This document shows positions 32,571-42,971 of a stretch of DNA of 64,000 nt, piece by piece. Below the pieces are notes generated by a model that was not told the DNA's origin, did not search any database, and saw only the letters and a list, made by a program, of their open reading frames with translations. The stretch is from Argyresthia goedartella (lineage: Eukaryota > Arthropoda > Insecta > Lepidoptera > Argyresthiidae). Each line of letters opens with the position of its first letter. Positions within the stretch are counted from its first letter, which is position 1. The stretch is from the NCBI GenBank assembly GCA_949825045.1, contig OX463816.1, positions 12,209,579 to 12,273,578 on the forward strand. The letters run 5' to 3'. The translations under genes and the position numbers were made by a program.

Positions 32571-34131
32571 GAGACAATAAACCAAATATACAAGAGCTTT
32601 CTTAAATATAATATATACATACATCCTAAACATAAATACCGACAAATATCTATAGGTATATCTGATGTTATATTTATCTATCTAACTAATGATTGAATAA
32701 GTCATGTTTTTATTCGATTTCTGTAGTTTTCCGTGATAACGAGGACCTTCTAGTAACAAAGTTCATCATGTAACGTTAATAATAAAGTTGTATAGGGTAC
32801 CTAGGTAGTTAAGGTACCTACTTAACTCCGATATATTTGATAGATAATTCTTACAATGATTGGTTATGTAGGTAATCATAATTATAACCGTGATTTAGTG
32901 CTTTGTTTTATGTCTTATGTAGGAAGTTCATTGTATGGGTCACCACGAGTAAGAATCATAAATGACAACAAGAATTAAGAGCAGATTTCACTTAGTTGCA
33001 GGTATGATTATTGGCTTGGATCTTGCTTAAACGGCTTAATGGGCACATTCGATACTACATAACAACTAAGAACAAACGTTAACTCTCTTTCAAAGAACGT
33101 CAGCAAAGATGAAAGTGGTCGACAGCTAGAGCTGTCCACATTGATACACATCACAGCACCGCTGAGTGTAGAAAGTCATCTCAATTAGTAGATATCGTGT
33201 AACAAATACGAGTTTCAATGACACTGGCCCTTCTTCGCAAAATGCCATGCCCCAAAGCCTTGAGGCGTGCATGGAAATTTTGAACGTTACACTTTTTACC
33301 TTCCAAACTCGCCGTGAAAGGAATCCGGACGCCAAATTACTTACGACGAGGCTTGCTGAGACCGCTGGGTTTACAACGGTTCCTCTGAAACGTTCGAAAC
33401 CCTCCATCATCATCATACATATTTTTTTAAAACGACCGCGAATATAGAAGCGATCGTTGAGGCAACGTGGAGTCAGTCGAGATTCAGTCTACGTGCGGGC
33501 GGCATCACGTCGCGAAAACACATTTTCCCGCCGCGTATTTTAAAAATACGTTCCAAATTTTAAATTCAAGTTCCTATCCGGCCATTGCTAGTTTATAATT
33601 TATAAAATATGCCTAAAATGAAGTAATTGAATAACCGTCAACGCGTACAATCGAGTTTTTATGTTCGGCTGAAACATGTGCTAATTTGTGAAAGCGTGTT
33701 GATGACTTTGCAATCTGTAAAGCTGAATAAAACTGACTGTTAGTGTACAAAACATTTCTGTGATAACATTTTGTTGCTGTGAGCGTTGAAACTTTAGAAG
33801 AGTATCGAGTTTCGTGAAGTTTTCTTTCGCGAAACGCAACCACCACGTTCTTTATGATAGGTCCATATATGAAGGTGAGTTATAAAACTACAAACCTATC
33901 CTACCATATAAAGTAGGTATCATATTTTTCACCTGTTTCAAACTTATTGGTGTATTAATACCCAAAGAGCTTCAAACACTCTGATTGTTGTGTAAAGACA
34001 ACGAACCCTCCGAAATAACTATTCCTAACTATCTATATCAAATATTTATATAGATAGGTACCTAGTTAAGTACCACCTAGTAAGATTTTGGTCCTCTATC
34101 CATTCTATGTTCTACTGTTAGTACCCCTAAC
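32571..34131. other. Mostly intergenic; possible 5' exon of an unseen gene at 33440-33873
   Basis: AT-rich except for 33440-33540, which is CpG-rich and resembles a promoter. It is followed by a stretch ending CCATATATGAAG|GTGAGT at 33873/33874, a strong splice donor. No downstream coding exon on the plus strand is recognisable before the foldback and LINE insertions. A minus-strand frame of 96 codons (33126-33416) has no known domain. Confidence 0.35.
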
Positions 34132-34274
34132 ACCAAGCCAACTAGGCACCTGTCTGACATCTACCGGCTCATGTCACACCCGTGAAACAAAACCTTCAAG
34201 GCGGGTGTGACATGAGATGAGACTTTTGTTTGAAGCCTGACATTACAAGTGACTAGGTACCTAGTTGGCTTGGT
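34132..34274. mobile_element. Small foldback element, 143 bp
   Basis: The ends ACCAAGCCAACTAGGCACC and GGTACCTAGTTGGCTTGGT are inverted repeats with 18 of 19 matching. Inside lies a second exact 15-bp inverted pair, CTCATGTCACACCCG (34168-34182) and CGGGTGTGACATGAG (34202-34216). The whole unit can fold into a two-tier hairpin. No coding capacity. Confidence 0.8.
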
Positions 34275-34870
34275 AGACGGTATTTTACGACCATGTCCAT
34301 ACCATGCTTTCATAGTTACACTTACAGGGCTATCACTATTATGTCTTATTATCAGTACAAGTAGGTACCATACGGTATATGCAAATGCAAATTCCATAGA
34401 ACAGTTTGATGCACGAATTGCATGAGTCACTCGAATCCAGTTGGAATCGATGTTCGATAAAAAATTACAGAATGAATGAGTCAGTCGTTCCTCTGAAGAG
34501 GTTTGATTTGACCCTAGAGGCCCCACGTCGGCCGGCCCAAGGCATTAGGCCAATGTATTGGCCCAACGTGTACAGGCGCTAGCGTTGGTAGTTTGTACGT
34601 TGGCAGCCAAGTTCAGCCAACGTTGGTCAACAAACCATATCATGCGGTTTTTCGGGACAAATCAAAGGGAATTTGGAATAAACCACGAATAGCGACCACA
34701 TGCTGACCCAAAAGCAAAACCTAGCAAGCGCCATTAACATATTTATACGGGAGAAGCAAAACATTATTTTTTAATGACCTTTATGAACTTATTAAGTTAT
34801 ATGAGCTAGTTAAATTGAACTTAAGTCTACTTCTACAACTTTTACATATGTGCCTTTCTGATTTTTGGTT
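34275..34870. other. Intergenic with TTGGCC/CCAACG repeats
   Basis: Region 34530-34640 has recurring GGCCAATG, TTGGCCCAACG, GTTGGCAGCCAAG and CCAACGTTGG motifs in both orientations, like the interior of a small inverted-repeat element. No gene. Confidence 0.45.
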
Positions 34871-34872
34871 TT

Positions 34873-37506
34873 GTGAAATTCAGGATAAGTCTTATTTCAA
34901 ACTCAAATGAAAAACCTAGCTGGGACTCTGACTCTGAGTGTTGCGCTACTGAGATTCCGCATCACAACTTTATAATAATATGTCTATATAGAACGGATGA
35001 ACGAAACAAACCAACAAATGCGAAGGTCTTTTTAGAAAAATTTGAACAAATGTTATACATTGTATCAAAGAAATATCCTAAGAAAAGAATAATTATTGCA
35101 GGTGACATTAATATTAATACAATTAAAGAATCCATATATTCAAATAGACTACTTGACATCATAAAAAATTATAATCTGACTAATCACATTGACAAGCCTA
35201 CTAGGCGCAATGCCTGTCTTGACCATATAATAAGTACTGTAAAAGAGGGAACAGGATCTATAATCCCGCTCGGCCTCTCTGATCATGAAACTGCCCAGAT
35301 ATTAAAGATACCAGTGAAATCGAAGGTTAACATACCAAAAACAGTGTTCGTTTACCGAAGAGATTTTTGTGAGGATAATCTAAACAAATTTAAAGAGTGT
35401 CTTGAAAGTCTTTCCTTTTCTGATGTGTACGGTGAAGCTGACTTGAACCAATCTTTCAACGAATTTCATGATCTACTATGTTTGTTTTACAGCTTATGCT
35501 TTCCTTCAAAAAGAGTAAAGATAACTAGAACAAAAAAACAAAAATGGATGTCTCAAGGTCTAAAAATTAGCTGTAAAGTAAAAAGAATACTAAGGTTTAA
35601 CTTCTATAAACACAAAACAAGAACCACAAAAAATGTGTTTAAAAGGTATGCTCAGATACTAAAAAAATGTACACAAGTAGCCCAAAGAAATAACAATAGT
35701 AAATTTATAATCAACAGCAGAAATGTGTGCAAAGCTTCCTGGACAATCATCCAGAATGAAATGGGGCCCACAAATCAAATACAGGGCATTGAAAGGATAC
35801 TGTACGAGGGAAAAAGTGTCACAAATCAGGTAGATATTGCAAACACAATTAATGATTATTTCATTGATACAACAAATATAAACAACAGTAATAATACATT
35901 CCAAAAGACGAGTCACTCACTGGACAAAACAATTTTCTTAGAACCTGTATGTCCAATTGAAACTTATAAGATCATCATGTCCCTCAATAATACTAATGCT
36001 TCAGGAAGCGACGGCCTGACTACGAAAGTCTTAAAAAGATGTGCTAACGAACTTTGCTTCGTGCTAACGTATCTGATCAATCTATCTCTAGAGTCAGGGT
36101 GTTTTCCATCAAAACTTAAACAATCTGTAGTTAAACCGTTGCATAAGAAAGGCAGTAGAGACGATGTTGGTAACTATCGGCCAATAACACTGATCTCAAT
36201 ACTGTCAAAAGTATTTGAGAAAGCCATGCAAATTCGACTCAACAAATTTTTTACCGCACATCAAATATTAAAACCCGATCAATATGGATTCCAAAAAAAA
36301 AAATCTACAACACTAGCGGCCTTTAATCTAGTTAGCAATTTAAGCCGACGGGTTGATCAAAAAAAAACTACGACTCTTTTATTGTTTGACATGTCCAAAG
36401 CCTTCGACTTTGTTGACCATGAAGTACTGCTGATAAAACTTGAACAATGCGGAATAAGAGGCCCATCACTGTCCTGGATAAAAACGTACTTAGGGGACCG
36501 ATCCCAATATGTAGAAACCACAAGAGTAGAAGATAATGTCTTAAAAACATATAAGTCACAACCTAGGTTTAATAAATACGGAGTGCCACAAGGCAGTGTC
36601 CTTGGTCCTCTCTTATTCCTCATATACATAAATGATCTCCCAGACCACATCAAACACAAATGTATATTATTTGCTGATGACATTTCAATAATAGTGACAC
36701 AAAAAAATAATAATTTAAGTAATCATATCTCGGACCTTAATGAAACTGTGACAACCATTGTAAATTATTTAATCAATTCCAATTTAAAAGTAAATTTAAC
36801 AAAAACTAATATAATGAATTTTAATAAAACTATAAATAATAAATTACTAAGTATAAATCACCAAGGACAACAATTACAAAATGTAGACCATGCAACATTC
36901 TTAGGTATAATAATTGATAAGAATCTAAATTGGAAGGAGCATACCAAGAAAGTGTGCGGAAAATTAAATAGATTTGTATTTGTCTTAAGAAGGCTAAGTA
37001 AAGTTGCATCAAGACAAACGGCGATATCGGCCTACTACGGACATATAGAAGCAGCACTCAGATATGCCTTGATCATCTGGGGAAACGGTACCGACAAGCA
37101 AGCGGTTTTTATCGCTCAAAAAAAATGCATCCGATCAATAGTTGGAGTACCGCAGCACGTATCATGCAAGCCATTGTTTCGCGAGTTAAAAATACTACCA
37201 TTTCCCTGTCTATATATAATGGAAGTAGCGAAATTTGTTAAACTTAACACAAATCTATTTGCCAGGGCTAGTGATGTATATCCCAGAAATACCAGAAATC
37301 CCGATAAGCTTGTTTATAAACACTGTCCCAGAACAGCACTGTACCAAAATAATTGTGACGCAATGTGTATCGCGGTGTACAATAAGATACCTCGATATAT
37401 TAAAAACCTCGATGTTAATCTCTTCACATCTAGACTACGAAAATGGCTATTAGATAATTGTTTTTATTCACTTCAAGATTTTTTCAATTTTAAAACTGCT
37501 GAATAA
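34873..37506 (+). CDS. LINE (CR1/jockey superfamily) ORF2, 5'-truncated but open
   Basis: About 877 codons without a stop. Residues around 30-140 are the C-terminal half of an endonuclease-exonuclease-phosphatase domain (IIICLYRT, IIIAGDININ, SDHETAQ). The reverse transcriptase lies in the middle: NYRPITLISILSKVFEKAM, LLFDMSKAFDFVDHEVLL, YGVPQGSVLGPLLFLIYIND (about residue 570) and the catalytic FADD in CILFADDISII (about residue 600), then the thumb region FLGIIIDKNLNW and the usual C-terminal end. The first half of the endonuclease is missing and the frame opens with a GTG, not an ATG, so this is a 5'-truncated insertion. Relatedness to the LINE at 45034-49812 is clear from shared order and motifs (for example CSAIKL/CCATEI before IIICxYR). 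An uninterrupted frame suggests it is young. Confidence 0.85.
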   Translation: MKFRISLISNSNEKPSWDSDSECCATEIPHHNFIIICLYRTDERNKPTNAKVFLEKFEQMLYIVSKKYPKKRIIIAGDININTIKESIYSNRLLDIIKNYNLTNHIDKPTRRNACLDHIISTVKEGTGSIIPLGLSDHETAQILKIPVKSKVNIPKTVFVYRRDFCEDNLNKFKECLESLSFSDVYGEADLNQSFNEFHDLLCLFYSLCFPSKRVKITRTKKQKWMSQGLKISCKVKRILRFNFYKHKTRTTKNVFKRYAQILKKCTQVAQRNNNSKFIINSRNVCKASWTIIQNEMGPTNQIQGIERILYEGKSVTNQVDIANTINDYFIDTTNINNSNNTFQKTSHSLDKTIFLEPVCPIETYKIIMSLNNTNASGSDGLTTKVLKRCANELCFVLTYLINLSLESGCFPSKLKQSVVKPLHKKGSRDDVGNYRPITLISILSKVFEKAMQIRLNKFFTAHQILKPDQYGFQKKKSTTLAAFNLVSNLSRRVDQKKTTTLLLFDMSKAFDFVDHEVLLIKLEQCGIRGPSLSWIKTYLGDRSQYVETTRVEDNVLKTYKSQPRFNKYGVPQGSVLGPLLFLIYINDLPDHIKHKCILFADDISIIVTQKNNNLSNHISDLNETVTTIVNYLINSNLKVNLTKTNIMNFNKTINNKLLSINHQGQQLQNVDHATFLGIIIDKNLNWKEHTKKVCGKLNRFVFVLRRLSKVASRQTAISAYYGHIEAALRYALIIWGNGTDKQAVFIAQKKCIRSIVGVPQHVSCKPLFRELKILPFPCLYIMEVAKFVKLNTNLFARASDVYPRNTRNPDKLVYKHCPRTALYQNNCDAMCIAVYNKIPRYIKNLDVNLFTSRLRKWLLDNCFYSLQDFFNFKTAE

Positions 37507-37650
37507 ACTTGTTAAACGTGTTGTATATATTTGCATGCTATATTGACTAGCTGTTTAAGGAGCACAATCAATGTACCAAGAATAATTACTGTACAATACC
37601 CTTGACATAGCAAATAAATTTCTTATTTCTTATTTCTTATTTCTCTTACT
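34900..37650 (+). mobile_element. 5'-truncated LINE insertion with TTTCTTA tail
   Basis: Coding part as described for 34873-37506, then a 3' UTR of about 110 bases and a simple tail of TTTCTTA units (37618-37642). Short tandem tails are usual for this LINE group. The left boundary is uncertain: similarity to the second LINE begins near 34935. I found no target duplication. Confidence 0.75.
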
Positions 37651-38121
37651 AGTTATTTGAATTTGATGAATTAAATATTTTGATTCTCTTTATTGGCCAA
37701 TTATGGTGTTGTAACATAGTGTGGGACGTCATGATGACAAAACAACTTAAAATTTCTAAAATAAAGTATTGTACCCTGGACCTAATATTTAAAAATAATT
37801 TGTTGTTATGGCTCCTTTTCTGGAAGAATCCACTATTGATACATAAGATAGTATTTTTAAACATTGTAGGGTAGAGTCACTTTAACTCGCAAAATCGTCG
37901 GCCGCCGCTCTAGGTAAAGATCTAGGAATAGTGTAGCGACAATTAAAGCCCAACCAGGAACGTAAAACACCGGGTCTGAGGGCGCTAAATAACTTTCAAA
38001 TATATAGCAATTCTAAGTATAGTATACCCATGCAAGTTGGCCGATTCGCTAATTGCCGAACTTATTTTAAAATCGAACTTATTAGAAGTTACATTTTAAA
38101 TATAACTATGAATTAACAATC
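37651..38121. other. Intergenic, nothing recognised
   Basis: AT-rich; two short overlapping frames on opposite strands (about 37649-37874) have no domain. Confidence 0.45.
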
Positions 38122-38255
38122 ATGGAGAGCTTATGATATTTGAGATAAAGCAATATGTAACTGTACATTAGGCATTAAAATACTCGTGTGTTGTTATTAT
38201 GAAATACTCGTATACTACACCCGCCTCTCATTATGGAAGTCACATTAACTACTAT
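38122..38255 (+). repeat. Interspersed repeat, related to 61717-61880
   Basis: GAGAGCTTATGATAT, TATGTAACTGTACAT, TAGGCATTAAAA and the end GTCACAT...AACTACTATTA occur in the same order at 61717-61880. The internal hairpin there is shorter and more decayed here. Confidence 0.65.
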
Positions 38256-39094
38256 TATTTTTTATTATTATGGACTTCACTAAAGTCCTGAAGTCGGGTT
38301 AAATTAAGAAAATAAAACCATTATGATTATGTATAATTTTATTTCATTACATCAACAGATTCATATGACATTTATTGATCTTTATGATCAGATTATGGTT
38401 CAATTCTAGACATACCAGACTCATTGTCAGTTGTAAGACTGGATGTTTCACTATCACTGCCGCCAACCTTTATATAAATCGTTCAATTTCTCTATCAATT
38501 ACCAGAGGTGGTAATTATAACGAAAGCGTATCAAATAGCATGCTATTGAAAAATAATTAATAGCACTGCTATTGACAAATAAAACAAGCTGATATATACT
38601 AAAATTATATAATGCGCTTGCTTCGCCTTACGTTGCCGCAGGTCGCAGTCGTTTTCGTTTTCGCAACACCTGACGCCTGTTTTAGCTAGAACCAATAAAA
38701 CAAAACATAACAGGTGTTTGTTTTATTGGTTTTAGTGCATCACTGATTTCCGTTGCGTAATTACGTAAATTGCGCAGCGTGCGATTGAATTCTCGCGATA
38801 AATAAAAGAGTTGTAAAAGATTAAAAGAAAGAAAGAAAGATCTGGACTATTCTAGCTAGAGATTAGTGTATTGTATAGTATGTATAGAATAGTACGTGTA
38901 TAGTGTAAATTAGTGTATAGGATTAAGTGCAGTGAATAGTACGAAAAAGCTACAACGGCAAATGCGAAAATAATTTTCGTTACCTACCAATAAAGCAAGT
39001 TAAGCAATATAGCAAATAGCAGAATAGCCATTTATTTTAGCAGCTTAAATAAAATAGCACAGCAACTATATAAATTATTTAAAATTAGCAGTCA
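38256..39094. other. Intergenic; hairpin at 38689-38727 and GAAA microsatellite
   Basis: ACCAATAAAACAAA and its exact reverse complement TTTGTTTTATTGGT flank an 11- to 12-base loop (38689-38727). A short AAAGAAAGAAAGAAAG run follows at about 38825-38840. No gene recognised. Confidence 0.5.
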
Positions 39095-40240
39095 TGCCCA
39101 CCTCTATTAATTACAAGTCCCCTGCATCTATATTCATCTTCTAGGTTTTTTGTATGCTCACAGCAATTATTCCATGTATCCATATTCCTCAAAACAGTTT
39201 TGCACAAGCTGCGGGAACGTGATATTATCGAAACCTACATTATTTGTGGCAACCTTTCCTTTTACTATGCCCCATATCATTTCTATCTGATTCAGGTCAC
39301 AATGATATAACGGCAGGCGTAGTATTTTGTGAACTGTACTAAATTATCAATCTCGTATACTGGGTCAGGTTTTTTTTTACCAAAAACGATAACATACTTT
39401 TGGTAGCGTTGGTAGGCAATATTATTTGATGTAAGCATATACAGTAAGACTATACAGGTGGGTTCATTAAGATTGGGTAATAATTTATTCAATACCCATT
39501 TTTTTAATTAACCTTCATTTATTCATAATTTACACAAAATATAAAGCAAAATTAAATTATAGATAAAACAGTGCACAACGGCGTACTTATCTCTAAGTAA
39601 AAGATCTCTTCCAGCAAACCGACTTACGACTTAGAGAGTAAGAGGTAATTGTTGAGCGGGGGTAGACTAATTGTGTACAACCTTATTCATGGGATCATGA
39701 AAATCTGTTTTTTTTGTCGTTATAAATTAACAAAGCAATCGGGACTAACCCAGTCTTGCCACCACAATGAACAATTATGTATTTTTTTCCTGTAGCTACA
39801 GTTTTAGATATAGCCGGGCCCATTTTCGCTTTGCCAACATTTTGCATGATTGAGCGAAGTATGAATATAACTTTCATCAGGGTATAGAACAGGCATACCA
39901 CTCTCCCTTACATCTTCGACTTCATGTAGTTACCTGTTTCTCCACTATATCATGTCGCTCCATAAGTACTGTCCTTTGATTTATATTTTTTTATATTTAT
40001 AACCTAATTTGAGTAAGATTAAACTAAGAGATTCTCTGCCACCAACTATATTTATGGATTCTTTAAGAGCTGCAAGCAGCCGTTTCAAACTCGGTACTTC
40101 TTTTCGGACAGCATACAACTCATGTATTTTATGCCTAATTGCACATAAATCAAAATAATCCAGATTGATTTTCTTTTTGGTTTTAGGTTTAATTTTTCAA
40201 AGGCGTGGAAAATACATCTGACGTCCCACCCTCGTTTTGT
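39095..40240 (-). pseudogene. Decayed DDE transposase (IS630/Tc1-like, DDE_3 type)
   Basis: Read on the minus strand from 40240 down, separate frames give the successive parts of an insect DDE transposase. First is a helical N-terminal part (IRHKIHELYAV, SLKRLLAALKES, LILLKLGYKYKK) and VLMERHDIVEK. Next is the first catalytic block (LYPDESYIH), then KKYIIVHCGGKTG. The C-terminal signature is LRLPLYHCDLNQIEMIWGIV, KGKVATNN and NCCEHTKNLEDEY. Stops and frame changes separate these blocks, and the central catalytic D segment is degraded. The order and spacing fit one ancient insertion. Terminal repeats were not found. A LINE-tail fragment (39570-39620) is inserted within it. Confidence 0.7.
39570..39620 (-). 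repeat. LINE 3'-tail repeat, copy 3 (inside transposase remnant)
   Basis: On the minus strand: GGTTTGCTGGAAGAGATC, then TTAGAGATAAGTACGCC. Same block as at 32.5, 58.6, 52.6 and 16.9 kb. Confidence 0.65.
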
Positions 40241-41895
40241 ATTTTCATTACGGAAGATCGGGATATGCCTAAAATATTTTACTCATAAATAGTTACAAAT
40301 GAGCCAATTCACATTGCACATACTATTTGACGTACCTACCAATCATGTTGACAACAAGGCTAGTGATGTTATTTAGAGGAGTAGAGTCCAATCCTTCAGA
40401 CTTTTTATCCGACAAATATTTCGATAAATTATGAATAACTTTTCTTACGCCACTGTTAATAGTTTTCGGCGTTTTCACTCACAAAACACACGAAATATAC
40501 CATGCACAATCGACGCCCCACTTTGACATCAATCGACAGATGACATTCATTACTTTTTAAAGAAAGTGTTGCTCATTGAAGAAAATAGTTTCATAGGTTT
40601 TCAGCAACATGGCGTTGATTTTATATTCTTGGTTTAACTTTATATTCACACGCAATCGTACAAATGTGCTTCTATGCATTCTGATTATCTATAGCGCACA
40701 TTCACATTATTATTAACCATACGAGTTTACAAGTTATAATTTATATCACCAAACCTTTCATTTTTACTAACAATTATTTTGATAATGTTTGATGTAATCG
40801 TAATCAATTACTTTTTTAGATTATTATTATGAGAATAAACAGGCTTTTTATCTATATCTTATCTTATCTTTATAGTTTTACAAAATGCCCTTATTTTTAT
40901 TGTTAGTTCACTTAAAGTTTCATCTTGACTCCCTTAACAAATTTCAATTATAGACGTAAATGATTCAAGCGACTCGATACTGATGATTCAAAAATGATTT
41001 CAAAGCCATGTCAACATTGTTTTAGAAGGAGGTTTTGACAAGTGACATTGTCATTGTTTTGGCGCGGCAGCGTAAAATGTAGCATCAGAAAACATGTTTT
41101 AAATGCCCTGGCTGTATAACCTTGTGAAAGCTAAAACAGCTTAAGCGGGTTTTTGTAAAATTATTTTATAGCTCTAAGTACATATTCGCCACGATATTAC
41201 ATACATTGCTTTTTTTAATTTTCTCCTAAATTTGCAACATTTCAAGCGGCATAAAAATGCTCTAATCGGCATGAAACCCGGCGGCAGCGACGCAGAGAAA
41301 TCCGCTGAATCTGAATATGTATATAACTAAATATCGGCCTTGGTGTCGCGTCGCTTAAACCAAATATTATGATAATTTTAATGGTGTGAATGATTTCCTT
41401 GTATCTCACACCCGTAGGAACTAGGATTTGGCCGAAATATTGAAGCCTAACGCCGCACACCGATTTATTTAGAGTAAAAATAAAATAATTAAGCAAAGGA
41501 GTACTCTAATTGGTACATTATTTCATCTACTGATGCATTCAAAAGCTAATTAGTATTTCAAATGACTAAAACATTACGAAATAAATCACTTACCCACAAA
41601 AGCTCTACATGCTGTGACCGCAAAAATAACGATACTGGACGTATCTGCACACACTACTCTGACAGGTTCAATAAATAGTGGTCGCATCGAAATTTGGTAC
41701 ACCTATATTGTCAATGAAATAGAGTACATTTTCCCATAAAAATATGCTTCTAAATGTATCTATATCCATAGATACTCAGGATATTGTGCCAAATGTGCGA
41801 TACATGGTGCTGTGCGACAATAGGCGCTCTAACCCCACATCAGCGCCCGCGCGCCCCGATTCAGAGGGTTGCTTAGCGCACAGAAAAAGCGATAT
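40241..41895. other. Intergenic, no gene recognised
   Basis: AT-rich with short open frames only (for example 41242-41496, minus, 84 codons, no domain). Confidence 0.5.
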
Positions 41896-42101
41896 TGATC
41901 ATTTCATGAAATGGTTTGATAAAACATGTATTTTTAAAAGCATTTTTATTCAGTACTACCAAATGTTTTTTGTGATATACATGTCGAACGAACACGAGGG
42001 CTGTTATTCTTCACTTAAGCTACAGCAGTGTTTTTCCCTAAAATATTTCATCGTTCAATGAAAGTTCTAATTCATTGGTTGGCCATTTCATGATATGGTC
42101 A
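41896..42101 (+). mobile_element. MITE with 19-bp terminal inverted repeats and hairpin core (copy B)
   Basis: Ends TGATCATTTCATGAAATGG and CCATTTCATGATATGGTCA are inverted repeats with 17 of 19 matching. The interior matches 10011-10300 in order (GCATTTTTATT, AGTACTACC, TTTTTTGTGATA, TTCAATGAAAGTTCTAA). The hairpin cassette is at 41983-42031, where its left stem arm has partly lost pairing. Non-coding. Confidence 0.75.
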
Positions 42102-42722
42102 ATTGTACGACATGGTTACGACTTACGACATCATAGGTACCATAGCCTATATTCGCCACCCGGAGTGCACGTACGGCCGCGGTTTCTCGTACTTCGTCAT
42201 TCCGGATTTAATTCGCTTGTAGATACCTAACCTACATACACCTAAAACAGAATCTATTTAGTTTCGCACGCAGAACAGGATACACGCTAGATAAGCTACA
42301 TTGTTTTCTGACTACCTCCTAATAAGTATATCATGAATGTGTTCACAAATGCAGAATTGAGTAATTGGTTCGTAGCTGGTGAGTAAATATTCTGATTCAT
42401 TATTCGTCACAAGAGGACAACGTTACACGTTACACGTGCCGCGTCAAAAGCGATAGAGTTTTAAGGCTGGGCCACACGACACGATGCGGTGCGCGCCCGC
42501 ATCGCACACCGAACGAAACAAGGCAAGAGTGGGTGGGCGGGGGGGGGTTTGAGGGGTGGCGATAGAAATAGCGGCGCCTTGTAGTTATAGATGAATTTTC
42601 AATGTTCCCGCGCCGTGCTGGTGCTGTGCAGGATGAAATGCAGTTTATTAATAGAGTCGTTTTTTAGTTGATTTTTTTCGTGGAGTCATCTGTCCTACTC
42701 CTTATTACTATATATAATAATG
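42102..42722. other. Intergenic; G/C-rich patch near 42470-42560
   Basis: No gene. The patch has GGGCCACACGACACGATGCGG followed by a G-rich run, which looks like another repeat fragment. Confidence 0.45.
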
Positions 42723-42971
42723 TAATAATAATACCTTGGACACTATTGACACACATTGATCTAGCCCCAAACTAGGATTCCCTGTATCTTGGGTACTAGA
42801 CCACCATACAATACTTATATAGATAAATATTATACTTAGATAGACAAACAATCATGACTAGGGTACAAACATCCGTTCTCATCAAACAAATATTTGCCCC
42901 CACCGGGACTCGAACCCGGGACCCTTGGCTTCGTAGGCAGGGTCTCTGCCGACTCGGCCATTTGGGTCGTC
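42723..42971 (-). mobile_element. tRNA-headed SINE, copy 1
   Basis: On the minus strand the head starts GACGACCCAAATGGCCGAGT. An A-box-like TGGCCGAGTCGG (42949-42960) and a B-box GGTTCGAGTCC (42906-42916) have the spacing of an RNA polymerase III promoter. A body follows (TGATGAGAACGGATG, ACCCTAGTCATG, AGATACAGGGAATCC) and a short ATT tail (about 42723-42731). It is nearly identical to 57852-58120. SINEs are non-coding and depend on LINE machinery. Confidence 0.85.

Noticed and set aside
42900..42971. A tRNA gene on the minus strand (and its twin at 57852)
   Set aside because: Intact A and B boxes, but the sequence continues into a shared body and ATT tail and does not close as a normal acceptor stem, so both are SINE heads.
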